Part shown: piece by piece, positions 25,012 to 32,419 of the stretch
How the letters are laid out: each line of letters starts with the position of its first letter
Numbering within the stretch: the first letter of the stretch is position 1
Assembly: GCF_003626535.1 (NCBI RefSeq)
Contig: NZ_RBAL01000025.1
Coordinates: 28,527-92,526, forward strand
Direction of reading: 5' to 3'
Length of the DNA stretch: 64,000 bases
DNA from: Streptomyces hoynatensis
Lineage (GTDB): Bacteria; Actinomycetota; Actinomycetes; Streptomycetales; Streptomycetaceae
Notes under the pieces: generated by a model
The model's database searches: none
Seen by the model: only the letters and a program-made list of their open reading frames with translations
Told to the model about the DNA's origin: nothing
Made by a program: the position numbers and the translations under genes

Positions 25012-25110
25012 GGCCCGGGGCGGCCCCGGCCCCGGCCACCCGTTGGGGGAACGTCCGGGGCCGGGCGAAAACCGCATGAGTTCCGCCCGGTTCCGGACAC
25101 ACAATGACGC

Positions 25111-25791
25111 ATGTTGACCGATCACTGGCCCCTACAGGGGCTGCGGCTGACCACGCCGCGCCTGGAACTGCGCCTGCCCGAGCCGGGGGAGCTCGCCGCG
25201 CTCGCCGACCTGGCCGCCGAGGGGGTGCATTCCCCGGAGCGCATGCCCTTCCTGGTCCCGTGGACCGACGCCCCGCCCGCCGAGCGGGCCCGCGGCGTCG
25301 TCCAGCACCACTGGCTGCGGCTCGGCGACTGGACGCCGGCCGCCTGGCAGCTGAACCTCTCGGTCTTCGCCGAGGGGCGGCTGGTGGGCCAGCAGACCCT
25401 GTTCGCCCGGGACTTCGGGGTGCTGCGGGAGGCATCGAGCGGCTCCTGGCTCGGCATGAGGCACCAGGGGAAGGGCATCGGCACCGAGATGCGGGCCGCG
25501 GTCCTGCACCTGGCCTTCGCGGGGCTCGGCGCCCGCGAGGCGGTCACCGACGCCTGGGAGGACAACGCGCCCTCGCTCGGCGTCACCCGCAAGCTGGGCT
25601 ACGAGCCGGACGGCGTCGAGCGCCGCACCAGGCGCGGGCGGCCCGCCACGATGCTGCGCTTCCGGCTTCCCCGCGCCCGCTGGGAGGCCACGGCCCGGGT
25701 GCCGGTGCACATCGAGGGCCTCGCCCCCTGCCTGCCGCTGTTCGGCCTCGACCCGGCGCCCGGGGCGGGCGCGGACCCCGGGCCCGCCTGA
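25111..25791 (+). CDS. GNAT-family N-acetyltransferase (RimJ/RimL type)
   Basis: An acetyl-CoA-dependent acyltransferase of 226 residues. The start LTTPRLELRLPEPGELAALADLA is typical of RimJ/L proteins. The acetyl-CoA loop (motif A) is GMRHQGKGIGTEMRAAVLHLAF near residues 114-135. The DAWEDNAPSLGVTRKLGYEPDG segment is the conserved C-terminal strand and loop. The last ~35 residues are Pro/Gly-rich. The ATG used has no clear ribosome-binding site; CACAAT lies shortly upstream, so it may be leaderless. Substrate (protein N-terminus, small molecule or antibiotic) cannot be told. Confidence 0.85.
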   Translation: MLTDHWPLQGLRLTTPRLELRLPEPGELAALADLAAEGVHSPERMPFLVPWTDAPPAERARGVVQHHWLRLGDWTPAAWQLNLSVFAEGRLVGQQTLFARDFGVLREASSGSWLGMRHQGKGIGTEMRAAVLHLAFAGLGAREAVTDAWEDNAPSLGVTRKLGYEPDGVERRTRRGRPATMLRFRLPRARWEATARVPVHIEGLAPCLPLFGLDPAPGAGADPGPA

Positions 25792-25863
25792 GGCGCCGCG
25801 TGGGGCGGCCCGGCGGCGTGCCGCGGGCTCCCGCGGTCCTTCCCGCGGCTCGCTTGCGGGCGT

Positions 25864-26283
25864 TCAGGCGAGGCTGAAGACGTCCACCACGTCGCCGAGC
25901 CGCAGGTAGCGCTCCGCCGCGGCCGTGTAGACGGTCCAGCCGGGCGGCGCGGCCAGGGCGACGGTGTGGGCGAGCGCGAGGTCGGTGAGCCGGTGGCGGC
26001 GCATGGCCTCGCCGAGCGCGCCCACCGCGGCCAGGTCCAGCGCCCTGACCATCACCGAGGGCCCGCACCTGGCATGCAGCGAGCCCAGGGCCACCCGCGC
26101 CTGCCCCGGCCGGCGCCGCTCGACGAGCACGAGTTCGGTCTGCGGCACGTTGACCGTCACCGCCTGGCGGCTCCAGCGGTCGGTGAGCACCTCGTGCTCC
26201 ACCCGGAAGGCGGCGACCATGTCCAGCAGGAAGGCGGCGTCCAGGACGACGCCCGTCACCGCGTCCTGCGCGTGGGCGTTCAT
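25864..26283 (-). CDS. PIN-like domain protein, second gene of a coupled pair
   Basis: A 139-residue protein with the outline of a PIN ribonuclease fold. It has an early Asp after a short strand (GVVLDAAFLLD, Asp15), a central acidic position (PQTELVLVE, Glu50), a third acidic site (RHRLTDLALAH, Asp101) followed by a hydrophobic helix, and a final strand PGWTVYTAAAERYLRLGDV, where the usual fourth Asp is not seen. Its ATG overlaps the stop of the upstream gene (ATGA), so the two are made together, as in type II toxin-antitoxin operons. The PIN assignment is by eye and moderate; it could be inactive or a non-toxin relative. Confidence 0.6.
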   Translation of the reverse strand: MNAHAQDAVTGVVLDAAFLLDMVAAFRVEHEVLTDRWSRQAVTVNVPQTELVLVERRRPGQARVALGSLHARCGPSVMVRALDLAAVGALGEAMRRHRLTDLALAHTVALAAPPGWTVYTAAAERYLRLGDVVDVFSLA

Positions 26284-26606
26284 CTCGGGCCGCGGGTGGC
26301 CAGATATGCGGCGAGCGAGAGGCGGGTCCGCCGGTTGACCACGTCGTCCGCCCAGCGCTGGGCGAGCGCGATGTCCTCCTCGTCCAGCCCGAAGTCGCGG
26401 CGCAGCCGCTCGACGCTCTCCCGGTGCCGCTGCCGCGCGTCCGGGCCGCCGGGCGCGGGGGCGAGGGGCGCGGCGGCGAGGGGCCGCTTGACGAGCTGGC
26501 GCGGGAGGGTGGCGCCCGGCGGCCCGCCGCCCTCCCGGGAGGCCCCGGGCTCGGGGCGCGAGCGCGGCGGCCGGTGCTCTTCGGGGTCCGTGGAACGTGG
26601 AACCAT
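26280..26606 (-). CDS. Hypothetical 108-aa protein, first gene of the PIN-like pair
   Basis: The N-terminal ~60 residues are disordered Pro/Arg/Gly-rich sequence. The C-terminal ~45 residues (RHRESVERLRRDFGLDEEDIALAQRWADDVVNRRTRLSLAAYLA) look alpha-helical and end at the overlap with the PIN-like gene. If the pair is a toxin-antitoxin module, this would be the antitoxin, with a partner-binding helix at the C-terminus. No helix-turn-helix or ribbon-helix-helix is evident. The ATG at 26606 was chosen because the frame upstream is open but featureless. I do not recognise a family. Confidence 0.6.
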   Translation of the reverse strand: MVPRSTDPEEHRPPRSRPEPGASREGGGPPGATLPRQLVKRPLAAAPLAPAPGGPDARQRHRESVERLRRDFGLDEEDIALAQRWADDVVNRRTRLSLAAYLATRGPR

Positions 26607-26793
26607 GCGCGGGATCGTACGCGCGGGCCGACGCAGGGTGCGCGCGCGATGACGGTCCGCGAGGGGCCCCGTGGGGTCCGGCGCCGCCTCGGGCCGATGC
26701 CCGCGGCGGGCCGAGGGTGACGTGGGCCGAGGGTGACGTGGGGTGGGTGACGCCGGCCGGGTGTGCCCGGGCCCGCGTGGCCCGCCCGGCCGC

Positions 26794-26928
26794 CTACCTG
26801 AGGGTGCCGCCCTGCTTGGCCTTGCGGTTGGCCTCGCTCCAGGCGTTGGCGGCCCTGACCCGCTCGCGCAGCCGCTCCAGGACGCTGGTGCCGGGCTCGG
26901 GTTCCGGGGCGGGAGGCGGAGTCGGCAT
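26794..26928 (-). CDS. Small 44-aa protein with an amphipathic C-terminal helix
   Basis: An ATG at 26928 is preceded by AAGGA 8 nt upstream and opens a 44-codon frame. Residues 1-14 are Pro/Glu-rich. Residues ~15-38 (TSVLERLRERVRAANAW, then SEANRKAKQGG) should form a charged helix. The codon third positions are GC-rich as in the neighbours. It is transcribed alone. No family recognised; the ribosome-binding site and composition support a real small gene. Confidence 0.5.
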   Translation of the reverse strand: MPTPPPAPEPEPGTSVLERLRERVRAANAWSEANRKAKQGGTLR

Positions 26929-27141
26929 GGCGCGGTCCTTCGTTCGGTGCGGCGGAGCGCGGCAACTGTAGTGAGCGCGGCGGGGCCGTCGCAACCGTGA
27001 GACGGGCAGGTGAGACGGCTTCGTGACACGGGAACGCGCGCCCCTGCCCGCCCCCGCGCGCCGGTCTTCCGCGCGGCGCGCGGGGGAGTGGGTAAGTGGC
27101 GGCCCGTTCACGCCGTTTGCGCGGCGGCCACCAGGCGGAGT

Positions 27142-27187
27142 GTCAACGCGCGGTTGACGCCAGAGTGTGTGTCAACCTACGGTTGAC
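27142..27187. promoter_or_regulatory. Twin GTCAAC-N5-GTTGAC operators on the promoter/start of the Clp-N/HTH gene
   Basis: Two perfect inverted repeats GTCAAC-N5-GTTGAC lie at 27142-27158 and 27171-27187, 29 bp apart centre to centre. The second ends 2 bp before the ATG. TTGACG (27154-27159), inside the first repeat, can act as a -35 box. A -10-like TACGGT at 27178-27183, inside the second repeat and 18 nt further, would start the transcript at about the ATG. There is no ribosome-binding site, so the gene is probably leaderless and repressed through these sites. Confidence 0.75.
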
Positions 27188-27189
27188 GC

Positions 27190-27933
27190 ATGACCACTCA
27201 CGTCCGCCTCGACGACCTGATCGAGGCCATCACACGCGTCCACTCCGACGCGCTCGAACAGCTCACCGACGCCGTGCTCGCCGCGGAGCACCTCGGTGAG
27301 CTGGCCGATCACCTCATCGGCCACTTCGTCGACCAGGCCAGGCGCTCCGGCGCCTCCTGGTCGGACATCGGCCGGAGCATGGGGGTCACCAGGCAGGCGG
27401 CGCAGAAGCGCTTCGTGCCCAAGGACCCCAAGAACCCCAAGGAAGCGGGCGAGGGCGCGACCCTCGACCCGAGCCAGGGCTTCAAGCGCTACACCCTGCG
27501 CGCGCGGGCCGCCGTGATGGCGGCCCAGGAGGAGGCGCGTGCCGCGGGCAACGACCGGATCGGCGTGGGGCACCTGATCCTGGGCCTGCTCGGCGAGCCG
27601 GAGGCGCTGGCGGCCCGCACGCTGGCCGGGCAGGGGGCCTCGCCCCAGGCGGTCAGGGAGGCCGTCGCCGCCGTGCTCCCCGCCCCCTCGGGGGAGGAGG
27701 CGCCCGCGCTCATCCCCTACGACGCGGGGGCGCGCAAGGCGCTCGAACTCACCTTCCGGGAGGCCCTGCGGCTCGGGCACAACTACGTGGGGACCGAGCA
27801 CCTGCTGCTCGCCCTGCTGGAGTTCGAGGACGGCGAGGGGCCGCTGACCGGCCTCGGCGTCACCAAGGAGGCGGTCGAGGCCGAGATCAGGGCCGCGCTT
27901 GAGGCGTACCTCGCCGACCGGCAGGGGAAGTAG
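27190..27933 (+). CDS. Clp N-terminal-domain protein with an N-terminal helix-turn-helix
   Basis: A 247-residue protein. Residues ~45-75 read SGASWSDIGRSMGVTRQAAQKRF, a clear helix-turn-helix of the type that follows a short helical bundle. Residues ~100-240 contain two Clp_N (ClpA/ClpC N-domain) repeats: FKRYTLRARAAVMAAQEEARAAGNDRIGVGHLILGLL and ARKALELTFREALRLGHNYVGTEHLLLALLE. There is no AAA+ ATPase domain, so it is not a chaperone. It looks like a DNA-binding protein with a Clp-N sensor or adaptor part. Twin inverted repeats cover its promoter, so autoregulation is likely. Its targets and what the Clp-N part binds are unknown. Confidence 0.88.
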   Translation: MTTHVRLDDLIEAITRVHSDALEQLTDAVLAAEHLGELADHLIGHFVDQARRSGASWSDIGRSMGVTRQAAQKRFVPKDPKNPKEAGEGATLDPSQGFKRYTLRARAAVMAAQEEARAAGNDRIGVGHLILGLLGEPEALAARTLAGQGASPQAVREAVAAVLPAPSGEEAPALIPYDAGARKALELTFREALRLGHNYVGTEHLLLALLEFEDGEGPLTGLGVTKEAVEAEIRAALEAYLADRQGK

Positions 27934-27978
27934 CGGCGGGGACGGTGGCGGCCCGGCCGCGCCTTGCCGGGGAGACGG

Positions 27979-28542
27979 TCAGTCCGCGTCCGGCCGGGGG
28001 GCGAGCAGCGGGAAGAGGCGGGTGACCGCCGCCACCGGGGCCGCCGCGGCCGGGCGGCCCCGCCTGTCCTGGTAGGGGGCGAGCAACTCCCGGATGGCCT
28101 CGGCGACTTCGGCCAGCTCCTCGGGGGTGAGGTGCAGCACCGTGCTGAACGCCTCGTCCCGCCGCCAGGGCGCGGGCGCCTCGGCGCGGTGGGCCAGCCA
28201 GCGCCGGTAGCTCTCGTCCTCCAGGCCGCGGGCCAGGGCCTCGAAGGCGTCCGGGTCCATCGCCTCCCCCCGCACGTCCGTCCCCGCCGCCTCCGTGGCC
28301 CGGCGCAGCCGCCAGGGCCTGGCCCGGCCACCGGGCCCCGGGGCCTCCTCGACGAGGCCGAACTGCGCGAGCCGGCGCAGGTGGAAGGAGCACACCCCGG
28401 TGCTGTGCCCGAGCCGCGCGGCGGCCTGCGTCGAGGTCACCGTGCCCAGCTCGGCGATCAGGTCGAGCAGGGCGGCGCGCACGGGATGGTCGGGCAGCCC
28501 GGCCGGCGACCGGGGCGGCCCCGCTTCTTCTTCGGTACCCAC
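27979..28542 (-). CDS. ArsR-type winged-helix transcriptional regulator
   Basis: A 187-residue regulator. The winged helix-turn-helix occupies residues ~14-75 (DHPVRAALLDLIAELGTVTSTQAAARLGHSTGVCSFHLRRLAQFGLVEEA). The C-terminal ~110 residues are helical, with a winged-helix/ligand-type profile found in many streptomycete regulators. The frame is open to an ATG at 28572, but a promoter and two TTTGCAAA sites overlap those codons. TTGACC and CATACT (18-nt spacer) place the transcript start at the GTG at 28542, which is therefore chosen as a leaderless start. It is divergent from the peptide deformylase gene. Confidence 0.87.
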   Translation of the reverse strand: MGTEEEAGPPRSPAGLPDHPVRAALLDLIAELGTVTSTQAAARLGHSTGVCSFHLRRLAQFGLVEEAPGPGGRARPWRLRRATEAAGTDVRGEAMDPDAFEALARGLEDESYRRWLAHRAEAPAPWRRDEAFSTVLHLTPEELAEVAEAIRELLAPYQDRRGRPAAAAPVAAVTRLFPLLAPRPDAD

Positions 28543-28579
28543 TTTGCAAAGTATGGTAGTTTGCAAAGCCATAGGTCAA
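28543..28579 (-). promoter_or_regulatory. Promoter of the ArsR-type gene with two TTTGCAAA operator sites
   Basis: TTTGCAAA occurs at 28543-28550 and 28560-28567, 17 bp apart. Minus-strand promoter boxes TTGACC (28579-28574) and CATACT (28555-28550) flank and overlap the sites. The site nearest the gene spans the -10/+1 region. This is a good candidate for autorepression. Confidence 0.75.
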
Positions 28580-28701
28580 GCGTGTCCCATGCCCTCGGCC
28601 GGGGAGCCGCCGGCCGCTCCCTCGGGCGGGGAGCGGCCGGCGGCCCGCGGGCCCGGCCCCGGGGGAGGCGGCCGCAGCAGAAGAGACGAGGGGGTGCGGC
28701 G

Positions 28702-29322
28702 ATGGCCGTGCGTGTGCAGGGAAAGCCCGTCGAGTCCCATCCGCGGCCCACGCCCGAGGCGGAACGCGGCACGCCGCGGCGGATCACGCTGATCGGCGAG
28801 GACGTGCTGCGGCGGCCCTGCCGCGAGGCGGCCGAGTTCGGCGGCGCGGAGCTCGGCCGGCTGATCGACGACATGTTCGCGACCCTGGACGTGGCCGAGG
28901 GAGCGGGCCTCGCCGCCAACCAGGTCGGCGTCGACCTGCGCCTGTTCGTCTACGACATGACCGACGAGTGGGGCGTGCGGCACGTGGGCCACCTCCTCAA
29001 CCCGGTGCTTGCCGAGGAGCCCGCCGCGGGCCGCCGCCTGCTGGAGGAGCCCGAGGGCTGCCTGTCGGTCCCCGGCCCCTACGCGCCCGTCGCGCGCCCC
29101 GACCACGCGGTGGTGCACGGCCACGACAAGGACGGCAGGCCGCTGACCGTCGAGGGCCACGGCTACTTCGCCAGGTGCCTCCAGCACGAGACCGACCACC
29201 TGCACGGCCGCCTGTACGTGGACCGCCTCGGCAAGCGCGAACGCAAGGAGGTGCTGCGGGAGATGGCCGCCCGCAGGGACGAGGTGTTCGCCCGCAGGGC
29301 GGCCCGCGCCCGCGCGCGGTGA
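28702..29322 (+). CDS. def: Peptide deformylase
   Basis: Removes the formyl group from the N-terminal methionine of new proteins. The three deformylase motifs are complete: GAGLAANQVG, EGCLSVPG and QHETDHLHG (HExxH, metal). It has 206 residues including a ~28-residue N-terminal extension before ITLIGEDVLRRPC and a basic Arg-rich C-terminus, usual in streptomycetes that carry more than one deformylase. The ATG at 28702 follows GAGGGGG. It is monocistronic and divergent from the ArsR-type regulator, whose operators could also affect it. Confidence 0.95.
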   Translation: MAVRVQGKPVESHPRPTPEAERGTPRRITLIGEDVLRRPCREAAEFGGAELGRLIDDMFATLDVAEGAGLAANQVGVDLRLFVYDMTDEWGVRHVGHLLNPVLAEEPAAGRRLLEEPEGCLSVPGPYAPVARPDHAVVHGHDKDGRPLTVEGHGYFARCLQHETDHLHGRLYVDRLGKRERKEVLREMAARRDEVFARRAARARAR

Positions 29323-29368
29323 ACCGCCGCGGCCCGGGGCAGCCGGTCCCGGGCGCGCCGCGGCCCCC

Positions 29369-30307
29369 TCAGGCCGCGGCCAGCAGCCGCAGGCTCTCCT
29401 CCCACAGCCGCTCGGCGTTGACCGGGTCGAGCGCGTAGCCGGCGACCCCGTGGAAGTCGGCGGTCCTGTGGTCGACCGTCGGCGCCTCGGCGCAGTCCTC
29501 GAAGTAACGGCCGCCGACCCCGGCGAGCGGCGGCCAGACCGCCAGCAGCGTGGAGGTCGCCGCGCCCTGCTGCGGGGTCTTGCGCCGCTCGGGCGGGGTG
29601 CTCATCCGGTCGCCGACGTGCCGCTGGAGCCGGGTGGGGACCGCGCCGGGGTTGACGGCGTTCGCGGTGATGCCCTGCTCCGCCCAGCGCCGGGTCGCCT
29701 CGACCGCGAAGAGCACGTTGGCCGTCTTCGACTGCGCGTAGGCCAGCTGCGGGTCGTAGGGGCGGAAGCGGAAGGAGAGGTCGTCGAAGACCACGGGGGA
29801 GAGCAGGTGCGCCGAGGAGCTGACGCAGACGATCCGCGCCCCGCCCGCCGCCGCCAGCGGCCGGTGCAGTCCCGCGGTCAGCGCGAAGTGGCCGAGGTGG
29901 TTGGTGGCGAACTGCAGCTCCCAGCCCTGCGGCGTGCGCGCCCGCGGGGTGGCCATCACGCCCGCGTTGCCGACCAGGATGTGCAGGGGGCCGCTCCAGG
30001 TGTTGGTGAACGCGCTCACCGAGGAGGGCGAGGACAGGTCGAGCGGCGCCACCAGCACGGCCTCGTTCCCCGTGCTCGCCGCGATGTCCTCCGCGGCGCG
30101 GCGGCCCGCCCCGGTGTCCCGGACCGCCAGGGTGACCTCGGCCCCGGCACCGGCGAGGGCGCGGGCCGTCTCCCTGCCGATGCCGGAGGAGCCGCCGGTC
30201 ACCACGGCCCTCCGGCCCGAGAGGTCGACCTCCCTGGCCACCTCGGCGGCGGTGGTCGCGAAGCCGAGCGGCACGGGGACGGGGCTGCGGGAACTGCTGA
30301 GGGTCAT
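29369..30307 (-). CDS. Short-chain dehydrogenase/reductase
   Basis: An NAD(P)-dependent SDR oxidoreductase of 312 residues. The cofactor loop is VTGGSSGIGRETARAL near residue 36, the structural motif is VGNAGVMATP, the catalytic Ser is in IVCVSSSAHLLSP, and the Tyr-x3-Lys pair is in LAYAQSKTANVLF. It then shows NPGAVPTRLQRHV. The overall pattern is that of the retinol-dehydrogenase/WWOX-like SDR group. The ATG at 30307 has AGGGTGG upstream and 35 residues before the Rossmann fold. Substrate unknown. A 312-bp interval separates it from the divergent VOC-family gene. Confidence 0.9.
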   Translation of the reverse strand: MTLSSSRSPVPVPLGFATTAAEVAREVDLSGRRAVVTGGSSGIGRETARALAGAGAEVTLAVRDTGAGRRAAEDIAASTGNEAVLVAPLDLSSPSSVSAFTNTWSGPLHILVGNAGVMATPRARTPQGWELQFATNHLGHFALTAGLHRPLAAAGGARIVCVSSSAHLLSPVVFDDLSFRFRPYDPQLAYAQSKTANVLFAVEATRRWAEQGITANAVNPGAVPTRLQRHVGDRMSTPPERRKTPQQGAATSTLLAVWPPLAGVGGRYFEDCAEAPTVDHRTADFHGVAGYALDPVNAERLWEESLRLLAAA

Positions 30308-30416
30308 GCCGACCACCCTGCGCCCTGCCCGCGACCCCCGCCAAGCACCGCCCGCCGCTTCGCGCGCGTCGCGCCGCCGGGAGGAGCGCCGCCCGCGGTG
30401 CCGATTGCCTTCGTTC

Positions 30417-30447
30417 CTCCTGTGGTACGCACAAGGAGGCACCGGTG
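30417..30447 (+). other. Hairpin over a strong ribosome-binding site in the SDR/VOC interval
   Basis: In the 312-bp interval 30308-30619, CCTCCTGTG (30417-30425) can pair with CACAAGGAGG (30430-30439) with one bulged A. This would hide a strong ribosome-binding site (AAGGAGG, 30433-30439) placed 5 nt before a GTG at 30445. The frame opened by that GTG has no recognisable protein and runs out of frame into the VOC gene. Nothing else is recognised in the interval. Confidence 0.4.
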
Positions 30448-30619
30448 AGCCCGCTGCGCACTCTCCGGCAGGAAGGGCCCGCCGGCAGTGCCGCCCCGGC
30501 GACAGCCGTGCGGCACGAGGCAGTGGAAGATTGTCCGATCCGGGTGCCGGCGCGCCCGGCGCCGCCGGAGCGACCCGGCGACCGCCCCCGCGCCGCACCC
30601 CCAAGCACGTGGAGCGCAC

Positions 30620-30997
30620 ATGCCCATCGCCACACTGGGAGTCACCGTTCTCGACTGCCCCGACCCCCGCGCCCTGGCCGCCTTCTACGCCGCGGTCCTC
30701 GACTGGCGGCGCGACGACGCCCAGAGCGACGAGGACTGGGAGGAACTCGTCGGCCCGGAAGGCGGCCGGCTCGCCTTCCAGCGCTCGGAGGGGTACCGGC
30801 CCCCGAAGTGGCCGGGCACCCAGCAGCCCCAGCAGTTCCACCTGGACCTGAACGTCCCCGGGGACCGCATGGACGCCGCGGAGGCCGAGGTGCTCCGCCT
30901 CGGCGCCACGCTGCTCCAGGACGACGACGGCGGCAAGCGCGCCTTCCGGGTCTACGCCGACCCGGCCGGGCACCCGTTCTGCCTCTGCGCGCAGTGA
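30620..30997 (+). CDS. VOC-superfamily (glyoxalase/bleomycin-resistance fold) protein
   Basis: A 125-residue single-module VOC protein: ATLGVTVLDCPDPRALAAFYAAVLDW at the N-terminus, a central FHLDLNVPGDRMDAAEAEVLRLGA strand-helix, and a C-terminal FRVYADPAGHPFCLCA. Residues that could hold a metal (His in FHLDL, Glu/His near the end) are partly present. Such proteins in streptomycetes are often of unknown activity. The ATG has GGAG 5 nt upstream. It is convergent with the LCP gene, 12 bp apart. Confidence 0.88.
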   Translation: MPIATLGVTVLDCPDPRALAAFYAAVLDWRRDDAQSDEDWEELVGPEGGRLAFQRSEGYRPPKWPGTQQPQQFHLDLNVPGDRMDAAEAEVLRLGATLLQDDDGGKRAFRVYADPAGHPFCLCAQ

Positions 30998-31009
30998 CCT
31001 CAGGGGCGC

Positions 31010-32314
31010 CTAACCCTCGCCGACCGTGACCTCCTCGTCGTTGTTCAGCTGTTCCATCAGCGTCGCCGTCTGCTCCTCGTCCCACTGCACCGCCGAGCCG
31101 TCCGGGGTGTCGATGCCGGGGTCGGAGACCGGGAGGTTCATCCGGTGCGCGTCCCGCATGGCCCAGAACAGCGAGCGCAGGTTCCAGAGGCTCATGTCCT
31201 TGTCCACGATCAGCGCGTCCAGGGTGGCGCCGGCCACCGAGTAGAACCGGAACGGGTTGAGGATGGTCGAGGTCGAGGCCGCCTGGCTCGCCAGGGTGCT
31301 GAGGAAGTTCTGCTGGTTCTGGGTGCGGCCGAGGTCGCCCTCCGCCTCCTGGTAGCGCTGCCGGTTGTACGCCAGGGACTCGCGGCCGTCCATGTGCTGG
31401 CAGCCCTCCTCGAAGTCCGCGCCCGAGTTCTCGTCGTGGATCGCGTGGTCGAGGCACATCTCGACGCCGCCGAGGGCGTCCACCACGTTGGCGAAGCCGC
31501 CGAAGCCGATCTCCACGTAGTGGTCGATGCGGATGTGGAAGTTGTACTCGATGGTGCGCACCAGCAGCCAGGGGCCCTCGATGGAGAAGGCGGCGTTCAG
31601 CTTGTGCTGCGAGGCGGGGATGCGGTTGCCCGAGACCGAGCCGGTGAACTCGGGGATCGTCACCCAGGAGTCGCGCGGCAGGCTCACCATGGTGTTCCCG
31701 TTGCTGCCGACGTGCATGAGGATCATGGTGTCGGTGCGGCTGCCGCTTGCGTCGCCGGTGTGCAGGTCCTGCTGCTCCTCGTCGCTCAGGCCCTCGCGGC
31801 TGTCGGAGCCGACGATGAGGTAGTTGGTGCCCTCGCCGCCCTCCGGGCGGTCCTCCACGACCGAGAGGTCCACCTCGCGCCGCAGCTTGCCGTCGGCCCA
31901 GAAGTAGGTGGCGCCGACGACTATGGAGAACACCAGGACCAGCGCCAGCGCCGAGTACCCGATGCGCCGCCCCCACCGCGGCCTGCCGCGCTCACCCGCC
32001 GGCCGCCCGCCGTCCGGCGGCCCGGGCGGCTCCGCGCCGCGCTGCCGCCCGGCGCCCCGGTAGACCTGGCCCTCGTTGTAGCCGGAGTCGTAGGGGTCCT
32101 CGGGGTCGCGCGGGCCCCAGCCGCCGCCCCCGTACTCGCCCGCGCCCGGCCCCGGAGGGTAGGCGTCGTGGTGCGGCGCGCGGGGTCTGGGCGGCTGCGG
32201 CCGCCCCACGTGCGGCATGACCCGGGCGTTTTCCGGGCGCGCCTCCCCGCTGCCACGGCCGTAGCGGCCACGGCCCTCGTCCTCGTCGGTCCATCCCTCG
32301 GGCCAGTCGCTCAT
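31010..32314 (-). CDS. LytR-CpsA-Psr (LCP) family protein 1
   Basis: A single-pass membrane enzyme of the family that moves undecaprenyl-linked glycopolymers onto peptidoglycan. A 110-residue Pro/Gly/Tyr-rich cytoplasmic N-terminus precedes one membrane helix (GYSALALVLVFSIVVGATYFWA). The LCP domain follows: NYLIVGSDSREGLS, RTDTMILMHV, MVSLPRDSWVTIP, KLNAAFSIEGPWLLVRTIEY, IDHYVEIGFGGFANVVDALGGVEMCL, and the Arg motif LAYNRQRYQEAEGDLGRTQNQQ. It has 434 residues. No C-terminal LytR_C domain is present. It is one of five LCP-type genes within 13 kb. Confidence 0.94.
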   Translation of the reverse strand: MSDWPEGWTDEDEGRGRYGRGSGEARPENARVMPHVGRPQPPRPRAPHHDAYPPGPGAGEYGGGGWGPRDPEDPYDSGYNEGQVYRGAGRQRGAEPPGPPDGGRPAGERGRPRWGRRIGYSALALVLVFSIVVGATYFWADGKLRREVDLSVVEDRPEGGEGTNYLIVGSDSREGLSDEEQQDLHTGDASGSRTDTMILMHVGSNGNTMVSLPRDSWVTIPEFTGSVSGNRIPASQHKLNAAFSIEGPWLLVRTIEYNFHIRIDHYVEIGFGGFANVVDALGGVEMCLDHAIHDENSGADFEEGCQHMDGRESLAYNRQRYQEAEGDLGRTQNQQNFLSTLASQAASTSTILNPFRFYSVAGATLDALIVDKDMSLWNLRSLFWAMRDAHRMNLPVSDPGIDTPDGSAVQWDEEQTATLMEQLNNDEEVTVGEG

Positions 32315-32419
32315 ACCCCGAGTCTGCCCCGGCCCGCCCCGCGCCCGGGAGCGGGGGGCGGGACTGTGGCAGAGCTGATGCAATCCGGGGCGCGCGCCCG
32401 GGGTGCCTACGCTGAGCCC

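Noticed and set aside
30445..31029. Frame opened by a GTG with a strong ribosome-binding site before the VOC gene
   Set aside because: Translates to Pro/Arg-rich sequence and runs out of frame through the VOC gene; kept only as a leader element of interest.
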